Source: a virus
Reading direction: 5' to 3' (one strand)
Length of the DNA: 64,000 nucleotides
Virus record (IMG/VR): IMGVR_UViG_3300017989_000057
Location: 62,001-126,000 of that record
Positions 45,445 through 54,155 of the stretch are shown in pieces; the stretch's first letter is position 1, and each line of letters starts with the position of its first letter. Under the pieces are notes generated by a model. That model searched no databases, had not been told where the DNA came from, and worked only from the letters and a program-made list of their open reading frames with translations. A program made the position numbers and the translations under genes.

Positions 45445-46392
45445 TTATGCCTCCGCTGGTTGACCGAGAGCTAACTGGCTTTCGCAATCCAGATTAGCGT
45501 AACGATCCTCTACGTATTCGCCGCCTAGTGTGTGTAGATCGCTCCACACACGGTGGCAGACGCCGTTTTTGTTGAAGTTACACATTCGGCAAGTCCACCA
45601 ACGATTACGTCTCATCAGGGTATCCTGTCGGATGGTTGTAAAGAAGCGGTGGAGTGCCGCTATTGTCATAGCAACATCTTCCTGGGACAAAGCAATGGTG
45701 ACGGGGCCACCGTCATTGGTATAATAGAAGGTAATCAATATGTTTTTGTACTTTGGATAGAGGAAGTATGCTGCCAAGTGGTACAACCTCGGCTGAACCT
45801 CCCTCATAAGCAAAGCTTCGTCGATGGGCTGTTGAGTGTAGAAATCTTTCCTGCTGCCTGTTTTCCAGTCTACAATCTCGATGGTATCGGCGTCAATCTC
45901 GTGTACAAGGTCGATAAAACCACGCACGGTGAACTGGTGCAGTTTGCCATCTTTGTCGAGGCATTGCCATTCGTCGCCCGGCATTTCAAGCGCAAACCAC
46001 CGCTCGGCGTCAACCACATTGGGCAATTGATATGGATTGTAATATGGATCAGCCAACACTGTTTCTAGGGCGACCCGGCACTTCTTGAAGTCAGCCGCTT
46101 CTTTGAAGTCACCCGTATCTTTGTCTATGCGGGTGGTTACTTTGCGAATTTCGATATCTGATTTAGCCGTCAGTTCATCCCACGCTCTATTGAGCAACCA
46201 CATCGGGTCAACGTTCGTCTTGCCTCGCTTGCGCAGCTTAATCATCCACTCCAGAGCTTGGTGAACGATGCTCCCCTGGAGTGCCGCCTTGCCCGCTCTC
46301 GATTCCATGCCAAGAATATACTGCATGAAATACGAGAAGGGGCAATGGTTGTACAACCCAATTGCACTAGCGCTGCATTTAACTACCCGCAT
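45445..46392 (-). CDS. Cas4/RecB-type PD-(D/E)XK nuclease with Fe-S cysteines
   Basis: This 315-aa protein starts at ATG 46392, chosen because GGGGAAGG precedes it; a longer frame upstream has no site and overlaps the previous gene. Motifs run in family order: S-A-I-G-L-Y-N-H-C-P-F near the N-terminus, G-S-I-V-H-Q-A-L-E, R-G-F-I-D-L-V (Asp), E-I-V-D-W-K-T-G (D-x-K) and a Gln-containing helix Q-P-R-L-Y. C-R-M-C-N-F-N-K-N-G-V-C adds three cysteines that, with the N-terminal one, can hold a 4Fe-4S cluster as in Cas4/AddB. It lies one base upstream of the polymerase gene, so a DNA-end processing role is likely. Confidence 0.85.
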   Translation of the reverse strand: MRVVKCSASAIGLYNHCPFSYFMQYILGMESRAGKAALQGSIVHQALEWMIKLRKRGKTNVDPMWLLNRAWDELTAKSDIEIRKVTTRIDKDTGDFKEAADFKKCRVALETVLADPYYNPYQLPNVVDAERWFALEMPGDEWQCLDKDGKLHQFTVRGFIDLVHEIDADTIEIVDWKTGSRKDFYTQQPIDEALLMREVQPRLYHLAAYFLYPKYKNILITFYYTNDGGPVTIALSQEDVAMTIAALHRFFTTIRQDTLMRRNRWWTCRMCNFNKNGVCHRVWSDLHTLGGEYVEDRYANLDCESQLALGQPAEA

Positions 46393-46780
46393 TGTCCTTC
46401 CCCTGCCGATTACGGTGAGCAAACCATTCCTTGACTCGCGGGGTGATGTCGTCCAAATCATCTCTGCCGCACTCCTGGAAATGCATGATAGAATTGGCGT
46501 TGAAAACCACCGCCGCCAGATGGTCTTCGTCGGTTTCCCCTCGTTCAAAAGCGGCTACGTGCCTTTTCAGACTCGCCAAGAACCGACTGAACGGCATTCC
46601 CTTCGCCCAGTTCCACTCGTCGTACTTTTTCGCACCGCCGCCATAGTGCAGGGCAACTCGTTGTTCTGCCAGCGGTGGTATTAAGTCAAACCGTGGTTTC
46701 CCATCATCGGTGTCACGAACTGCTCCACCATCGAAATTCTGTCGCTCCCCAGAATCTTTGATTTCAAACTGCTTCGCCAT
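46379..46780 (-). CDS. dATP/dGTP diphosphohydrolase-like protein (DUF5664)
   Basis: This 133-aa protein has GGAG before its ATG. D-G-K-P-R-F-D-L-I-P-P, then G-A-K-K-Y-D-E-W-N-W-A-K-G-M-P-F-S-R and H-L-A-A-V-V-F-N-A form the conserved helices of the phage family named after dATP/dGTP diphosphohydrolase. Such enzymes shape purine dNTP pools. Some relatives act in phages with 2-aminoadenine DNA, but no PurZ or DatZ homologue is visible here. It overlaps primase and nuclease genes. Confidence 0.75.
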   Translation of the reverse strand: MAKQFEIKDSGERQNFDGGAVRDTDDGKPRFDLIPPLAEQRVALHYGGGAKKYDEWNWAKGMPFSRFLASLKRHVAAFERGETDEDHLAAVVFNANSIMHFQECGRDDLDDITPRVKEWFAHRNRQGKDNAGS

Positions 46781-47936
46781 CTACGTTCTCCACTGCGTAA
46801 CCGTCAGAGAGCATTGCTGCTCTCGACGCCTTTTCCAGAATAGGACCAATCTTTGCCGCAATATCATCGGCAAACATATCACCAACATCGTTCACGGTAT
46901 CCGGTGTCACACAGAACACGCGAAAATAGTGAGTCAAGTCTCTCTCCAGTTTCCTCATTGCTTCCTGACCAGCCTCATCGTTGTCGAATGTGCAAACAAC
47001 CGTTAGCGCCCCAGCATTCTGGAGCATCAGTCGTTGCTGCTTTGACATATTGAGACCCAACAGGGCAACACTGTTCCGAATGCCAGCCGCTTCGTATGCC
47101 CACACGTCTCCCGGCCCTTCACACAGAATGGCCGTGCCAGTTTTGCTTATGAATGGCTTGGCATACCATAGATTGTACAGACACAATTCACCACGGAAAT
47201 CCTTAGAGTGCTTCCATTTGGTGTACACACCACCATACTGCGGATCAGGGCACGATGGCCGTTCTGGATGGTGATGCATACCGCACTTTGTACACTTATC
47301 GTAGATACTTCTCCCCGACCACCCCATTACGTATCGCCCAGTCGCATCCAAAATCGGGAAGAAAGCCCTTTTGTACATTGGCTTCCCCTTGGTGTTGCAA
47401 AACGATACATGATAGCGAGCTATGATTTCAGGCGAAACACCACGGTTCGGGTAGTATACCTGATCGGCTTTTAGGTGTGGCAGCATGGTAGCCAACGGGA
47501 CACCTTGTCCCTGCGTGGCAGATTGTTTTTTGCGGTGTTGCTTTATGATCTTCGCAATCTCTATATCTTGAGCGGTCGCCGCATCTCCACTACACTGTTC
47601 GAGCCCCAATACTTGGACCACGAAGTTTACGGCTTGCTTGAAGCCCCACTCTTTTCCTGTCTTGCGGGTCATGGCACCACGCACAAGCCCGAAAACACTG
47701 CTCGACGGACCAGTAATGGGGTCGCAATGACACCCTCTGGTTTTACACTGCCAATGGCTGGACCGGATAGCCCAGAACATAGCCCTCTGATTGTCCCCCT
47801 CGTGGACGGGACAAGCGGCCTGTAGATAATCGTGCCGTTCAACGTAGTCGATACCGAGTGCGTCGAACACTTCGGTTATTCTCTCGCAGGCACGAGCCTG
47901 GATGAACGGAATGTCTTTGGAGCTAAACCGCCTCAT
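46764..47936 (-). CDS. dnaG: DnaG-type DNA primase
   Basis: This is a 390-aa protein. The zinc site uses C42, H45, C64 and C69 or C71 (A-C-P-V-H ... W-Q-C-K-T-R-G-C-H-C). The primase core follows, with Y-H-V-S-F and F-F-P-I-L-D. Toprim motifs I-L-C-E-G-P-G-D-V-W-A (Glu) and T-F-D-N-D-E-A-G (D-x-D) are in the C-terminal half. It is about two thirds the length of bacterial DnaG and lacks the C-terminal helicase-binding domain, as in many phage primases. It overlaps the helicase gene by 14 bp. Confidence 0.92.
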   Translation of the reverse strand: MRRFSSKDIPFIQARACERITEVFDALGIDYVERHDYLQAACPVHEGDNQRAMFWAIRSSHWQCKTRGCHCDPITGPSSSVFGLVRGAMTRKTGKEWGFKQAVNFVVQVLGLEQCSGDAATAQDIEIAKIIKQHRKKQSATQGQGVPLATMLPHLKADQVYYPNRGVSPEIIARYHVSFCNTKGKPMYKRAFFPILDATGRYVMGWSGRSIYDKCTKCGMHHHPERPSCPDPQYGGVYTKWKHSKDFRGELCLYNLWYAKPFISKTGTAILCEGPGDVWAYEAAGIRNSVALLGLNMSKQQRLMLQNAGALTVVCTFDNDEAGQEAMRKLERDLTHYFRVFCVTPDTVNDVGDMFADDIAAKIGPILEKASRAAMLSDGYAVENVDGEAV

Positions 47937-49365
47937 TCGCCTGATTCTCCAAAGCCGATTGTGTCACCATCGAGAATGGTTTTCCCTCAGACAGCTTGCC
48001 CACTTCAAGCTTGTCTACAACATTGATGTATTCGCCGCTTTCCATGCCAGCACCGAATCTGGTATCCGTGACCACCAATTTCTTGGTACCGTTCGACGGC
48101 GGGTCTTCGTTGAGTTCAGTCTGAATCTTTTTCTTGAGAATTGTGAAATTGGAACACAACCACACAATTCTATCAGACCCGGAGACCACTTCGGCCCCTT
48201 CTTTTTCAACGCCATCTCTGTTAAGCTGCACTGTTGCCAACACGGGGAGTTTGAACTTCACGGCAAAGTTGTGCAGAGCAGTAACAAGGAAACCAAGCAA
48301 CTGATATTCTTGTAGGTTGTTTTTGAATCCACCGTCATCCATCAGCTTCAGATAGTCATAAACAATGAGACACGGCTTAGCCGCCCCACTACTGGTGAAT
48401 CCCACGGTCTTGGACAACCATCTTCTAGCAATGGACATGATGGCGTGTGGAGCTAGACCGGCCACCGAGAAGTGATCGATGGGAAGTCCCTCAATGTGCT
48501 CTTGGCAACCCCAGATAGCTTCCGATTCATGAGGGTTACCAGCAAACTGACCCGTTTCCACATGGTTCAAATCTACGCCCGACACCAAAGAGGTGAGGCG
48601 ATGCAATTGGGTATCGCTTGTAAGCTCCGTGTCTAGATACAGTACCGGAATACCATTCTCCGCAACATTGCGTGCTACGTTAATACAGAAGAACGACTTA
48701 CCCTGTTTGGGGCGTGCCCCTACAACGTTCACCGTGGCCGGTCTTAAGCCGCCGCCTATTGCCGTATCCCACGCTGGAAACCCGGTTGGTAGTCCGATGA
48801 TGTCTTGTGGGGTTTCGGATAATGCCGCCATCACATTCTTGAATCTTTGTCCCAGAGAGACTACGCCTGCGCCTTGAGATACAATTTGGCCGGTGAACTC
48901 AAATATCGGTTCTTCGATTTGACCGATGATGGTATCTACATCTTCTGCGCCGGTGACTTTCCTGAGATTGTTCTGTACTGCTTTTGCTGCAAGGTAACCA
49001 CGGCGAGCTAATGATAGCTTGTAAACTGCGACGACAAGTGATCGAACGTTATCTTTGGACGAACCCACCTCTTCAACGACGGCATCGAGGTACTCAGAGT
49101 GCTTGCCGCCGCTGACAAAATCGTTGTGTCCTAGCACTTTAGCCGCTGTTTGTATATTGGGAATGTCGAACGTTTTGGCATCTTCATGGTGTACCAAGTG
49201 AGATAGGATGTTGAATAATTCTTGGTTGCAAGGCCAATAGAAGTCCTTGACACCAAGGATGTCTTCAACCTCAAAGAAACAGTCGGCACCATGCGTGGTT
49301 ATCCCGGCTAGGACTGCACGCTCCATGCCCGCATCTTGTAGAATTGCGTTTGCCTTTGCGCCCAT
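47923..49365 (-). CDS. dnaB: DnaB-family replicative helicase
   Basis: This is a 480-aa protein. The all-helical N-terminal domain (~1-120) is followed by a RecA-type core with Walker A G-A-R-P-K-Q-G-K-S at 216-224, Y-L-D-T-E-L after the next strand, Walker B C-L-I-V-Y-D-Y-L-K and the DNA-loop block L-A-T-V-Q-L-N-R-D-G. The C-terminal arginine-finger region is also present. It begins in a TAATG overlap with a zinc-ribbon protein gene and is followed by primase, the usual phage replisome pairing. Confidence 0.95.
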   Translation of the reverse strand: MGAKANAILQDAGMERAVLAGITTHGADCFFEVEDILGVKDFYWPCNQELFNILSHLVHHEDAKTFDIPNIQTAAKVLGHNDFVSGGKHSEYLDAVVEEVGSSKDNVRSLVVAVYKLSLARRGYLAAKAVQNNLRKVTGAEDVDTIIGQIEEPIFEFTGQIVSQGAGVVSLGQRFKNVMAALSETPQDIIGLPTGFPAWDTAIGGGLRPATVNVVGARPKQGKSFFCINVARNVAENGIPVLYLDTELTSDTQLHRLTSLVSGVDLNHVETGQFAGNPHESEAIWGCQEHIEGLPIDHFSVAGLAPHAIMSIARRWLSKTVGFTSSGAAKPCLIVYDYLKLMDDGGFKNNLQEYQLLGFLVTALHNFAVKFKLPVLATVQLNRDGVEKEGAEVVSGSDRIVWLCSNFTILKKKIQTELNEDPPSNGTKKLVVTDTRFGAGMESGEYINVVDKLEVGKLSEGKPFSMVTQSALENQANEAV

Positions 49366-49946
49366 TAAGAGAACCTACTCTTCTTTTCCTTGAGACACGA
49401 AGGACACTTCTGTCCCATCTCACCACTTTGACGATCAGATTCGAACTGTTCTCCGCATTCGTTGCACTTGACCTTGTATTTGCGCGCGGCTTTGCGACCC
49501 AGTTGGGCTTTGTTCCTCTGTGCTTTCTCGGCCTTCGCCTTGTTCTTTTCCACCTCATCCGGGTCAGGCTCGTTGGTAATCAATCGAGTGCCACCGGTTT
49601 CCTTCTGCACCGCCGTTTTCTTATTATCGTCCAACTGGAGTGTCGGATCATCTTCTTCGGCGGTGGTTTTCTTCTTCTTTTTCTTCCCACTCCCCTTGGG
49701 ACGACCTCGCTTCTTTTTCTTCGGCTCAGGTTCGACAGTGGTTGATTGAACCACGGTTTCCCCCTCCGGGAGAATCTCGGAAGCGATAGCGACTATCTGC
49801 TGTAGAACTTCATGGGCCTTCCGCACTTCTCCAGGTCGTTCGACCGGCAAGGGCAGGGCAGTGCCCGTCAGCCGTTCATACCCCTCACAGACCTTTTCCC
49901 AGTCACCTTCTTTAATTCCCTCTTCGATGTATTCGAGTGGACTCAT
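49365..49946 (-). CDS. AT-hook-like and zinc-ribbon protein
   Basis: This is a 193-aa protein. After a short helical N-terminus, residues ~74-95 carry a Lys-rich stretch with the K-R-G-R-P-K-G AT-hook core. A charged linker follows, and the final ~40 residues contain C-N-E-C-G ... C-P-S-C, a zinc ribbon. This suggests minor-groove DNA binding near the helicase. ATGA overlap upstream and TAATG downstream lock it between a helical protein and DnaB. A helicase-loading or transcription role is possible but not shown. Confidence 0.6.
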   Translation of the reverse strand: MSPLEYIEEGIKEGDWEKVCEGYERLTGTALPLPVERPGEVRKAHEVLQQIVAIASEILPEGETVVQSTTVEPEPKKKKRGRPKGSGKKKKKKTTAEEDDPTLQLDDNKKTAVQKETGGTRLITNEPDPDEVEKNKAKAEKAQRNKAQLGRKAARKYKVKCNECGEQFESDRQSGEMGQKCPSCLKEKKSRFS

Positions 49947-50362
49947 CGGTTGCTCCCTTCATTGTATCTCGCACGGACTAAGCCGCCGATGCTCTGTCCC
50001 ACCAGTTCTATCCGACGAGCGAGATATTGTATCCGCTCTAGCCTCAGTTCAGCCTGTCGTACCCATTGGTTCAGCTTCGGGCGATCATCTCCGAGCAAAC
50101 GGTTCATCACCTGACCGGCCCACTTGATGAATGTCTGACACTCATTGGCTTTCTGTTGCAGGAACAAGGCATATTGGGCCAGGAGGACCGTATCCTCAGA
50201 TAGCTGGACCGACGATCTTTCTCTAAGTGCGTCTCTCGTAAACTCAAGGATAGCTTCGATCTCTGTATTGGACGGTTGATGCTGTGGCAATCCAAGTGCC
50301 ACAATCCACTTATCAAGCTGGTCTCTGTATGCCGTTGTTTCATCGCTCAGTTTACTCATCAT
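49943..50362 (-). CDS. Helical phage protein of unknown function
   Basis: This 139-aa protein is predicted almost entirely helical (repeated Leu/Glu/Arg/Gln heptads, for example E-L-R-L-E-R-I-Q-Y-L). It starts at one of two adjacent ATGs (50362 or 50359) overlapping the end of the small nuclease gene. Position just before the AT-hook protein and helicase suggests a replication accessory. No family was recognised. Confidence 0.5.
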   Translation of the reverse strand: MMSKLSDETTAYRDQLDKWIVALGLPQHQPSNTEIEAILEFTRDALRERSSVQLSEDTVLLAQYALFLQQKANECQTFIKWAGQVMNRLLGDDRPKLNQWVRQAELRLERIQYLARRIELVGQSIGGLVRARYNEGSNR

Positions 50363-50711
50363 AAATCTCGACAAGCCGGAATCCGTTCAGTTCGCACCAG
50401 TCCCGCTTCCTCTGGTCGGTATCTTGCTGATTGTGAAAATCTACTTTGGTCTTGTGGAAGTGTGGTACGTGTTCGGTGTGCTGTCGTCCATGACATTCAA
50501 CCACCAAATCCAGCGACGGGATAAAAAAGTCCAATATGAATCCATCGCCCGGTACTCGCACTTCCTCGAAAATCATGTCGTGGGGGTACTCAGCCACCAA
50601 TCGCTGTCCCACCTCATACTGAAATTGCGACTTCGATTTCCCTTTGGTTCGAAGCCGCTTATTGCTTAGGCGTAGCTTAGCGGTGCCACCCTTGAGTAGT
50701 CGTACTTCCAT
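50352..50711 (-). CDS. Vsr/DUF559-like PD-(D/E)XK endonuclease
   Basis: This 119-aa protein starts at ATG 50711, chosen because GGTG lies five bases upstream and it sits directly after the deaminase stop. A basic N-terminus precedes the core F-I-L-D-F-F-I-P ... L-V-V-E-C-H-G-R-Q-H, the D ... E-x-x arrangement of Vsr-fold nucleases. R-D-W-C-E-L-N-G-F-R-L-V-E-I closes the domain. The gene at 21.8 kb has the same fold. It may process recombination intermediates or act as a free-standing nicking enzyme. Confidence 0.7.
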   Translation of the reverse strand: MEVRLLKGGTAKLRLSNKRLRTKGKSKSQFQYEVGQRLVAEYPHDMIFEEVRVPGDGFILDFFIPSLDLVVECHGRQHTEHVPHFHKTKVDFHNQQDTDQRKRDWCELNGFRLVEIYDE

Positions 50712-50712
50712 G

Positions 50713-51267
50713 TCACACCGGAATATCTTGGCCGTTGAATCTTGTTGTGACTCCAACAACTCCATCATACAAGTCGCACTGCACTCCAGCCTCATGTAAT
50801 ACGTCCCATGCATCAGTAATAGACTTCACCCAGGTAGTGTGTGCCGATGCAAGCGCCATCAGTTGGGCGTGACCTACCACCCTGATTACACCGCCTTGAA
50901 CAATCGCTTTGGCACATTCCGAACATGCATAGAATGGGCAGTATAGTGTTGCACCATGCACTACCTTTCCGTGTCGGGCTGCGTTGAAGATTGCTCCGTT
51001 TTCTGCATGAACAACCAGCCGATACTTGGTCTCTTTGTCTGTCAGACGCTTTTCGGTTTCGGCGACACCGGTCGGGAAACGATTAACCCCATACGTTAAC
51101 ACATTCCCGTCTCTGCCGATTAAGACAGCGCCATTTTTTGTACTCGGATCGGGACTGGTTTCGTTGGCATGTTGATATGCCTCACTCAACAGCCTTCGGT
51201 CGGTCTCGCTCGTTGTTAGCGTTAGGGGGCGAGGCAACCATTCCAACCCTTTTCGGATATCACTCAT
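50713..51267 (-). CDS. Deoxycytidylate deaminase-like enzyme
   Basis: This 184-aa protein starts at 51267, supported by AGGAAAAGGAAG. H87-A-E89 and C115-x-x-C118 (within P-F-Y-A-C-S-E-C) are the zinc ligands and proton shuttle of dCMP/cytidine deaminases. N-G-A-V-L-I-G and Y-G-V-N-R-F-P precede them as usual. It should convert dCMP to dUMP for thymidylate synthesis, matching the RNR and diphosphohydrolase genes nearby. No thymidylate synthase is in the window. Confidence 0.85.
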   Translation of the reverse strand: MSDIRKGLEWLPRPLTLTTSETDRRLLSEAYQHANETSPDPSTKNGAVLIGRDGNVLTYGVNRFPTGVAETEKRLTDKETKYRLVVHAENGAIFNAARHGKVVHGATLYCPFYACSECAKAIVQGGVIRVVGHAQLMALASAHTTWVKSITDAWDVLHEAGVQCDLYDGVVGVTTRFNGQDIPV

Positions 51268-52309
51268 CTTCCTTTTCCTGCGGGAGCACAACGTCCCTTA
51301 TCTCCGCTTCAAGCTGTTTCAGCTTGTCCGGGTGCTCTTTGAGGAAATTCGACAACCGAGCAAGCCCCTGGAATTTTGGTGGGTCACCTTCCCCGGCGAA
51401 CATTGGGATTGAATACCATGCACCCGCCTTTTCAATCAACCCCAAATTTTCGGCTGTGATTACGATATCCTTGACCACATCGATTCCTATGCCGTATCGC
51501 AACGGGAGGACGCATGGCAACAGCGGTCTTCCCATTGCTGATGATTGCACTGTGATGTGCATATCATGTCCATCGGGTGCGTTTGTTTCTGTGTTCCTTT
51601 CCCACTGTTGGGTCCAGGTAACTTTCAGCCAGACAGAACATGCATACTGAACAGCTACGCCACCCTTTTCGACGTACTTTGGGCCGCGTGGTTCACGGTT
51701 GCTCATCATCTGAGAGATGAAAATCAAAATCACGTCTTGTGCATCGACCATCTGTTGTGCCCGCCTGAAGAACGCGGACAACAACTTAGCTGGACCAGCC
51801 ATGTCTTTGCTGGAGCCGATCTGTTCTTCCTGTTCTGTCATTGTCGAAAGTGCGGCGATACTGTCAACAACAATGACCGCCTTCTTTTGTGTCTTGGCGA
51901 TACGTTCGATGATATTCAGATAGTCTTCGGCAGTGAGCGGCTTGTCTATTTGATGGGGTACAACCTGGAGTTTCGCTGGGTCTAATCCCTGGATAGTCGC
52001 CAGCAGTGCAGGGGTACATCTCTTTTCGATGTTGATGTAGAATGTCGGACGCTCTAGTATCTGGGCGTTTTTGAGTAGTTCGAGGCAAAGTGTTGTCTTG
52101 CCGCTTTTCGGTTTCCCCGTGATAAGACATATCGTGCCATCCGGGATTCCACCGCTGAGCGCAATATCCAGAGATAACGGGGTGTTTAACACACCTCTGG
52201 ATCGTGGCGGCAGTGCTTCGGACGCTGGTGCTATAATGCCGTCGCCGTGCATACGTGTTAGAAAAGCATCTAATGATTCACTGTCTATCTTGGGTTTCCT
52301 CTTAGCCAT
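51260..52309 (-). CDS. recA: RecA/UvsX-type recombinase
   Basis: This 349-aa protein has GGGAAG before its ATG. Walker A G-K-P-K-S-G-K-T-T is at 65-73, Walker B V-I-V-V-D-S-I-A-A follows, and I-F-I-S-Q-M-M-S-N-R-E-P-R-G-P is the L2 DNA-binding region with the conserved Gln. G-G-V-A-V-Q-Y-A marks the next block. The order and length match phage recombinases. It performs strand exchange in recombination-dependent replication. The acidic C-terminus resembles bacterial RecA. Confidence 0.93.
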   Translation of the reverse strand: MAKRKPKIDSESLDAFLTRMHGDGIIAPASEALPPRSRGVLNTPLSLDIALSGGIPDGTICLITGKPKSGKTTLCLELLKNAQILERPTFYINIEKRCTPALLATIQGLDPAKLQVVPHQIDKPLTAEDYLNIIERIAKTQKKAVIVVDSIAALSTMTEQEEQIGSSKDMAGPAKLLSAFFRRAQQMVDAQDVILIFISQMMSNREPRGPKYVEKGGVAVQYACSVWLKVTWTQQWERNTETNAPDGHDMHITVQSSAMGRPLLPCVLPLRYGIGIDVVKDIVITAENLGLIEKAGAWYSIPMFAGEGDPPKFQGLARLSNFLKEHPDKLKQLEAEIRDVVLPQEKEDE

Positions 52310-52772
52310 TCTCTGCTTCCCTCACCTTTGCTAACCTAGTCTTTTCTCCAGTGTCAACAAAGATGGCATTCTTTTTGGGATCAATCGGTGCTTGTGGCTG
52401 TTTTGTTGCTAGCGATGCACGATGTTCCTTGAGGTTTGCAAGGCGACCACGAGTCCATCGAACAACTTTGTCTTTTGTCTTCTTGGCCACCAATGCTTTA
52501 ACGCGGTATTCTTTGATAACCTGGACCAATGCTGTTTGTGTCAAGGTGTCAGACAGGTCTAGCTCTTTGCCGAGATTAGCAACGCCCCTAACCTCTCGTT
52601 TGTACTTCGGTGCCCAGTAACTTTGATCTGACCAAAATCTAGGACCGATTTTGGGATTGGTGTTGAGGCACACCAATTCGATGATGTAATCACGGAATGC
52701 CACATACAGCCCCGGAGTAGTTGGGGATGCGTAGGGGTGCTTTTCGCTTTGTGGTTGGTGCCTTGCTGCCAT
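52302..52772 (-). CDS. Basic phage protein of unknown function upstream of recA
   Basis: This 156-aa protein starts in a TAATG overlap and overlaps recA by 8 bp. An N-terminal aromatic-rich part (F-R-D-Y-I-I-E-L-V, R-F-W-S-D-Q-S-Y-W) is followed by a Lys/Arg-rich helical part (V-K-A-L-V-A-K-K-T-K-D-K-V-V-R-W). Co-translation with RecA suggests a nucleic-acid-binding or recombination role. I do not recognise the family. Confidence 0.5.
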   Translation of the reverse strand: MAARHQPQSEKHPYASPTTPGLYVAFRDYIIELVCLNTNPKIGPRFWSDQSYWAPKYKREVRGVANLGKELDLSDTLTQTALVQVIKEYRVKALVAKKTKDKVVRWTRGRLANLKEHRASLATKQPQAPIDPKKNAIFVDTGEKTRLAKVREAENG

Positions 52773-53197
52773 TAACCATTCTGTATCAAAAGAAAACCAG
52801 CACTTTCCACAGTTCTTTCCTCGGTGAAAGAATGGTCAAACCTGGGTTGTCTATACCAAGCAACGTTGACCTTGCTTCCGTCGTAATAGCCTACACCGAT
52901 GTAGTTGTACTGTGGGCCACCCCAAACGGCGTGTTGCTTCTGGCCGAAGAAGTATCCCTTCTGGCCCGGTGGCATCTTGATGTCTATCCCTCTTGGACCT
53001 TGGAGTCGCAGGCCAGTTATAGTAATCCCCTCGTTTGCTTCCAGCCATTGTGCAAGTCGAGCCCAGGCGTGCCTCTGGTTGGGACGATCATCTTGGATCA
53101 CCGTCCGACCATCGGATAACGATGCCAAGAATCGCATCTTTGGTGTATACGGAACTGTGGTGAACGATACCAGATTGTCGTTAACTGTTTCACTCAT
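52772..53197 (-). CDS. Phage protein of unknown function
   Basis: This 141-aa protein has AGGAGA near its ATG. It is predicted beta-rich, with a Gly/Tyr-rich segment (G-P-Q-Y-N-Y-I-G-V-G-Y-Y) and a helix A-W-A-R-L-A-Q-W-L-E-A near residue 50. The stop overlaps the next start (TAATG). Its place in the recombination gene run is the only functional clue. Confidence 0.45.
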   Translation of the reverse strand: MSETVNDNLVSFTTVPYTPKMRFLASLSDGRTVIQDDRPNQRHAWARLAQWLEANEGITITGLRLQGPRGIDIKMPPGQKGYFFGQKQHAVWGGPQYNYIGVGYYDGSKVNVAWYRQPRFDHSFTEERTVESAGFLLIQNG

Positions 53198-53528
53198 TCT
53201 CCTGTCCTTTCTTGCGGTCTCCGTAGGGAGAACGATTCAACTGTTCATCAGCCCTCATGGATTCGCTAGGGGTCATTGCGTGGACACCCTTGCCAATGTC
53301 AAGAGCCCTATTGCGATCTGTGGGCTTGACACACAGCACTCGGTCGCTCATGTTGTCGGCGACTGGCTGTTCGGGTGTTTCAGCAACATCTCCAGCCACG
53401 AATGCATCGAATTTGGCACTCGCGGTATCCAAGAAAGCTTGCCGTGTCTTGGTTGTCCTGCGACCCAAATTCACCGTTGAACTTTCCAGGAACGCCAAAA
53501 AGTCTGCCTTGAATTCATCGAAAGTCAT
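53190..53528 (-). CDS. Small phage protein of unknown function
   Basis: This 112-aa protein has GGAG before its ATG. A helical N-terminus (F-K-A-D-F-L-A-F-L-E) is followed by an acidic, probably unstructured second half with charged residues. It overlaps both neighbours. No family was recognised. Confidence 0.4.
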   Translation of the reverse strand: MTFDEFKADFLAFLESSTVNLGRRTTKTRQAFLDTASAKFDAFVAGDVAETPEQPVADNMSDRVLCVKPTDRNRALDIGKGVHAMTPSESMRADEQLNRSPYGDRKKGQENE

Positions 53529-53826
53529 TTCGAAATCTCCGTTGCGCCAAGAGGTATGGTGTCCTGTTCTTGCTGCGTAGGAAGGTGGTGTACTGCTGAT
53601 AACACTCCTGGCTACATGTTCTCAGCCTCCAAAATAATCCGCCACGTTCTCTGTCCCGCTTGTGAATGTTGTCGTTGGTATCCAGTGGGTTGAACAAGTC
53701 ACCGTCGTTGGAAGCGAGGACAAGATATCTCTCGCCCGACCATCGTGCCAACACATCGAAGTCTGGCTGGACACCCTTCTCTATTTCGTGCGGTGTCCCG
53801 TTGATGTCAACGACGATTACTTTCAT
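53515..53826 (-). CDS. Small phage protein of unknown function
   Basis: This 103-aa protein starts at ATG 53826, supported by GGAAG; three extra codons upstream are possible. It begins M-K-V-I-V-V-D-I-N-G-T-P-H and has a basic Arg-rich C-terminus containing C-S-Q-E-C. It follows a zinc-ribbon gene by overlap. No family was recognised. Confidence 0.4.
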   Translation of the reverse strand: MKVIVVDINGTPHEIEKGVQPDFDVLARWSGERYLVLASNDGDLFNPLDTNDNIHKRDRERGGLFWRLRTCSQECYQQYTTFLRSKNRTPYLLAQRRFRNDFR

Positions 53827-54155
53827 TTCTTCCATGCCTTGAACAACACGTCGGCCTCTGGGGCACCAGTATCGTCGTCTGATATGTCAAATGCCATGTC
53901 GTCACTTGGGGCACCGGGATAGAGCTGTCCTGGCACCTGCTGGACATAGGAAAAGCCATTGCACAACCCACACTTGACCGCCACCCTGGTCAAAACCTGG
54001 GCCTGCGTATCGCCCTTGATACTCGCCAGTTGCAGACACAACAGAGTTGTGCCGCAGTCGGCGCAATCAAGATTCACGATTCCCTCGTTTGCCAAACCCT
54101 TCAGTTCTCGGTCACGGCCATCGGTCTGTCCAGTGCGAATTTCCGACTTGTCCAT
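53823..54155 (-). CDS. Small zinc-ribbon protein
   Basis: This 110-aa protein has C-A-D-C near residue 31 and C-G-L-C near residue 62, forming a four-cysteine zinc site. The tail is acidic (D-I-S-D-D-D). It is coupled to the FmdB-like zinc-ribbon gene by a one-base overlap, so the two may form a nucleic-acid-binding set downstream of the third promoter-like element. Confidence 0.5.
   Translation of the reverse strand: MDKSEIRTGQTDGRDRELKGLANEGIVNLDCADCGTTLLCLQLASIKGDTQAQVLTRVAVKCGLCNGFSYVQQVPGQLYPGAPSDDMAFDISDDDTGAPEADVLFKAWKK

Noticed and set aside
46379-46780. Evidence for a 2-aminoadenine (Z) genome
   Set aside because: Only the diphosphohydrolase-like protein is present. No PurZ or DatZ homologue was seen, and the HD protein here resembles a different HD group.
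49631-49660. A stretch resembling promoter-like copy A (TTATTATCGTCCAAC)
   Set aside because: It lies inside the AT-hook protein coding sequence, lacks the GTATAAT and the GGAACAA at the right spacing, and is probably coincidental.
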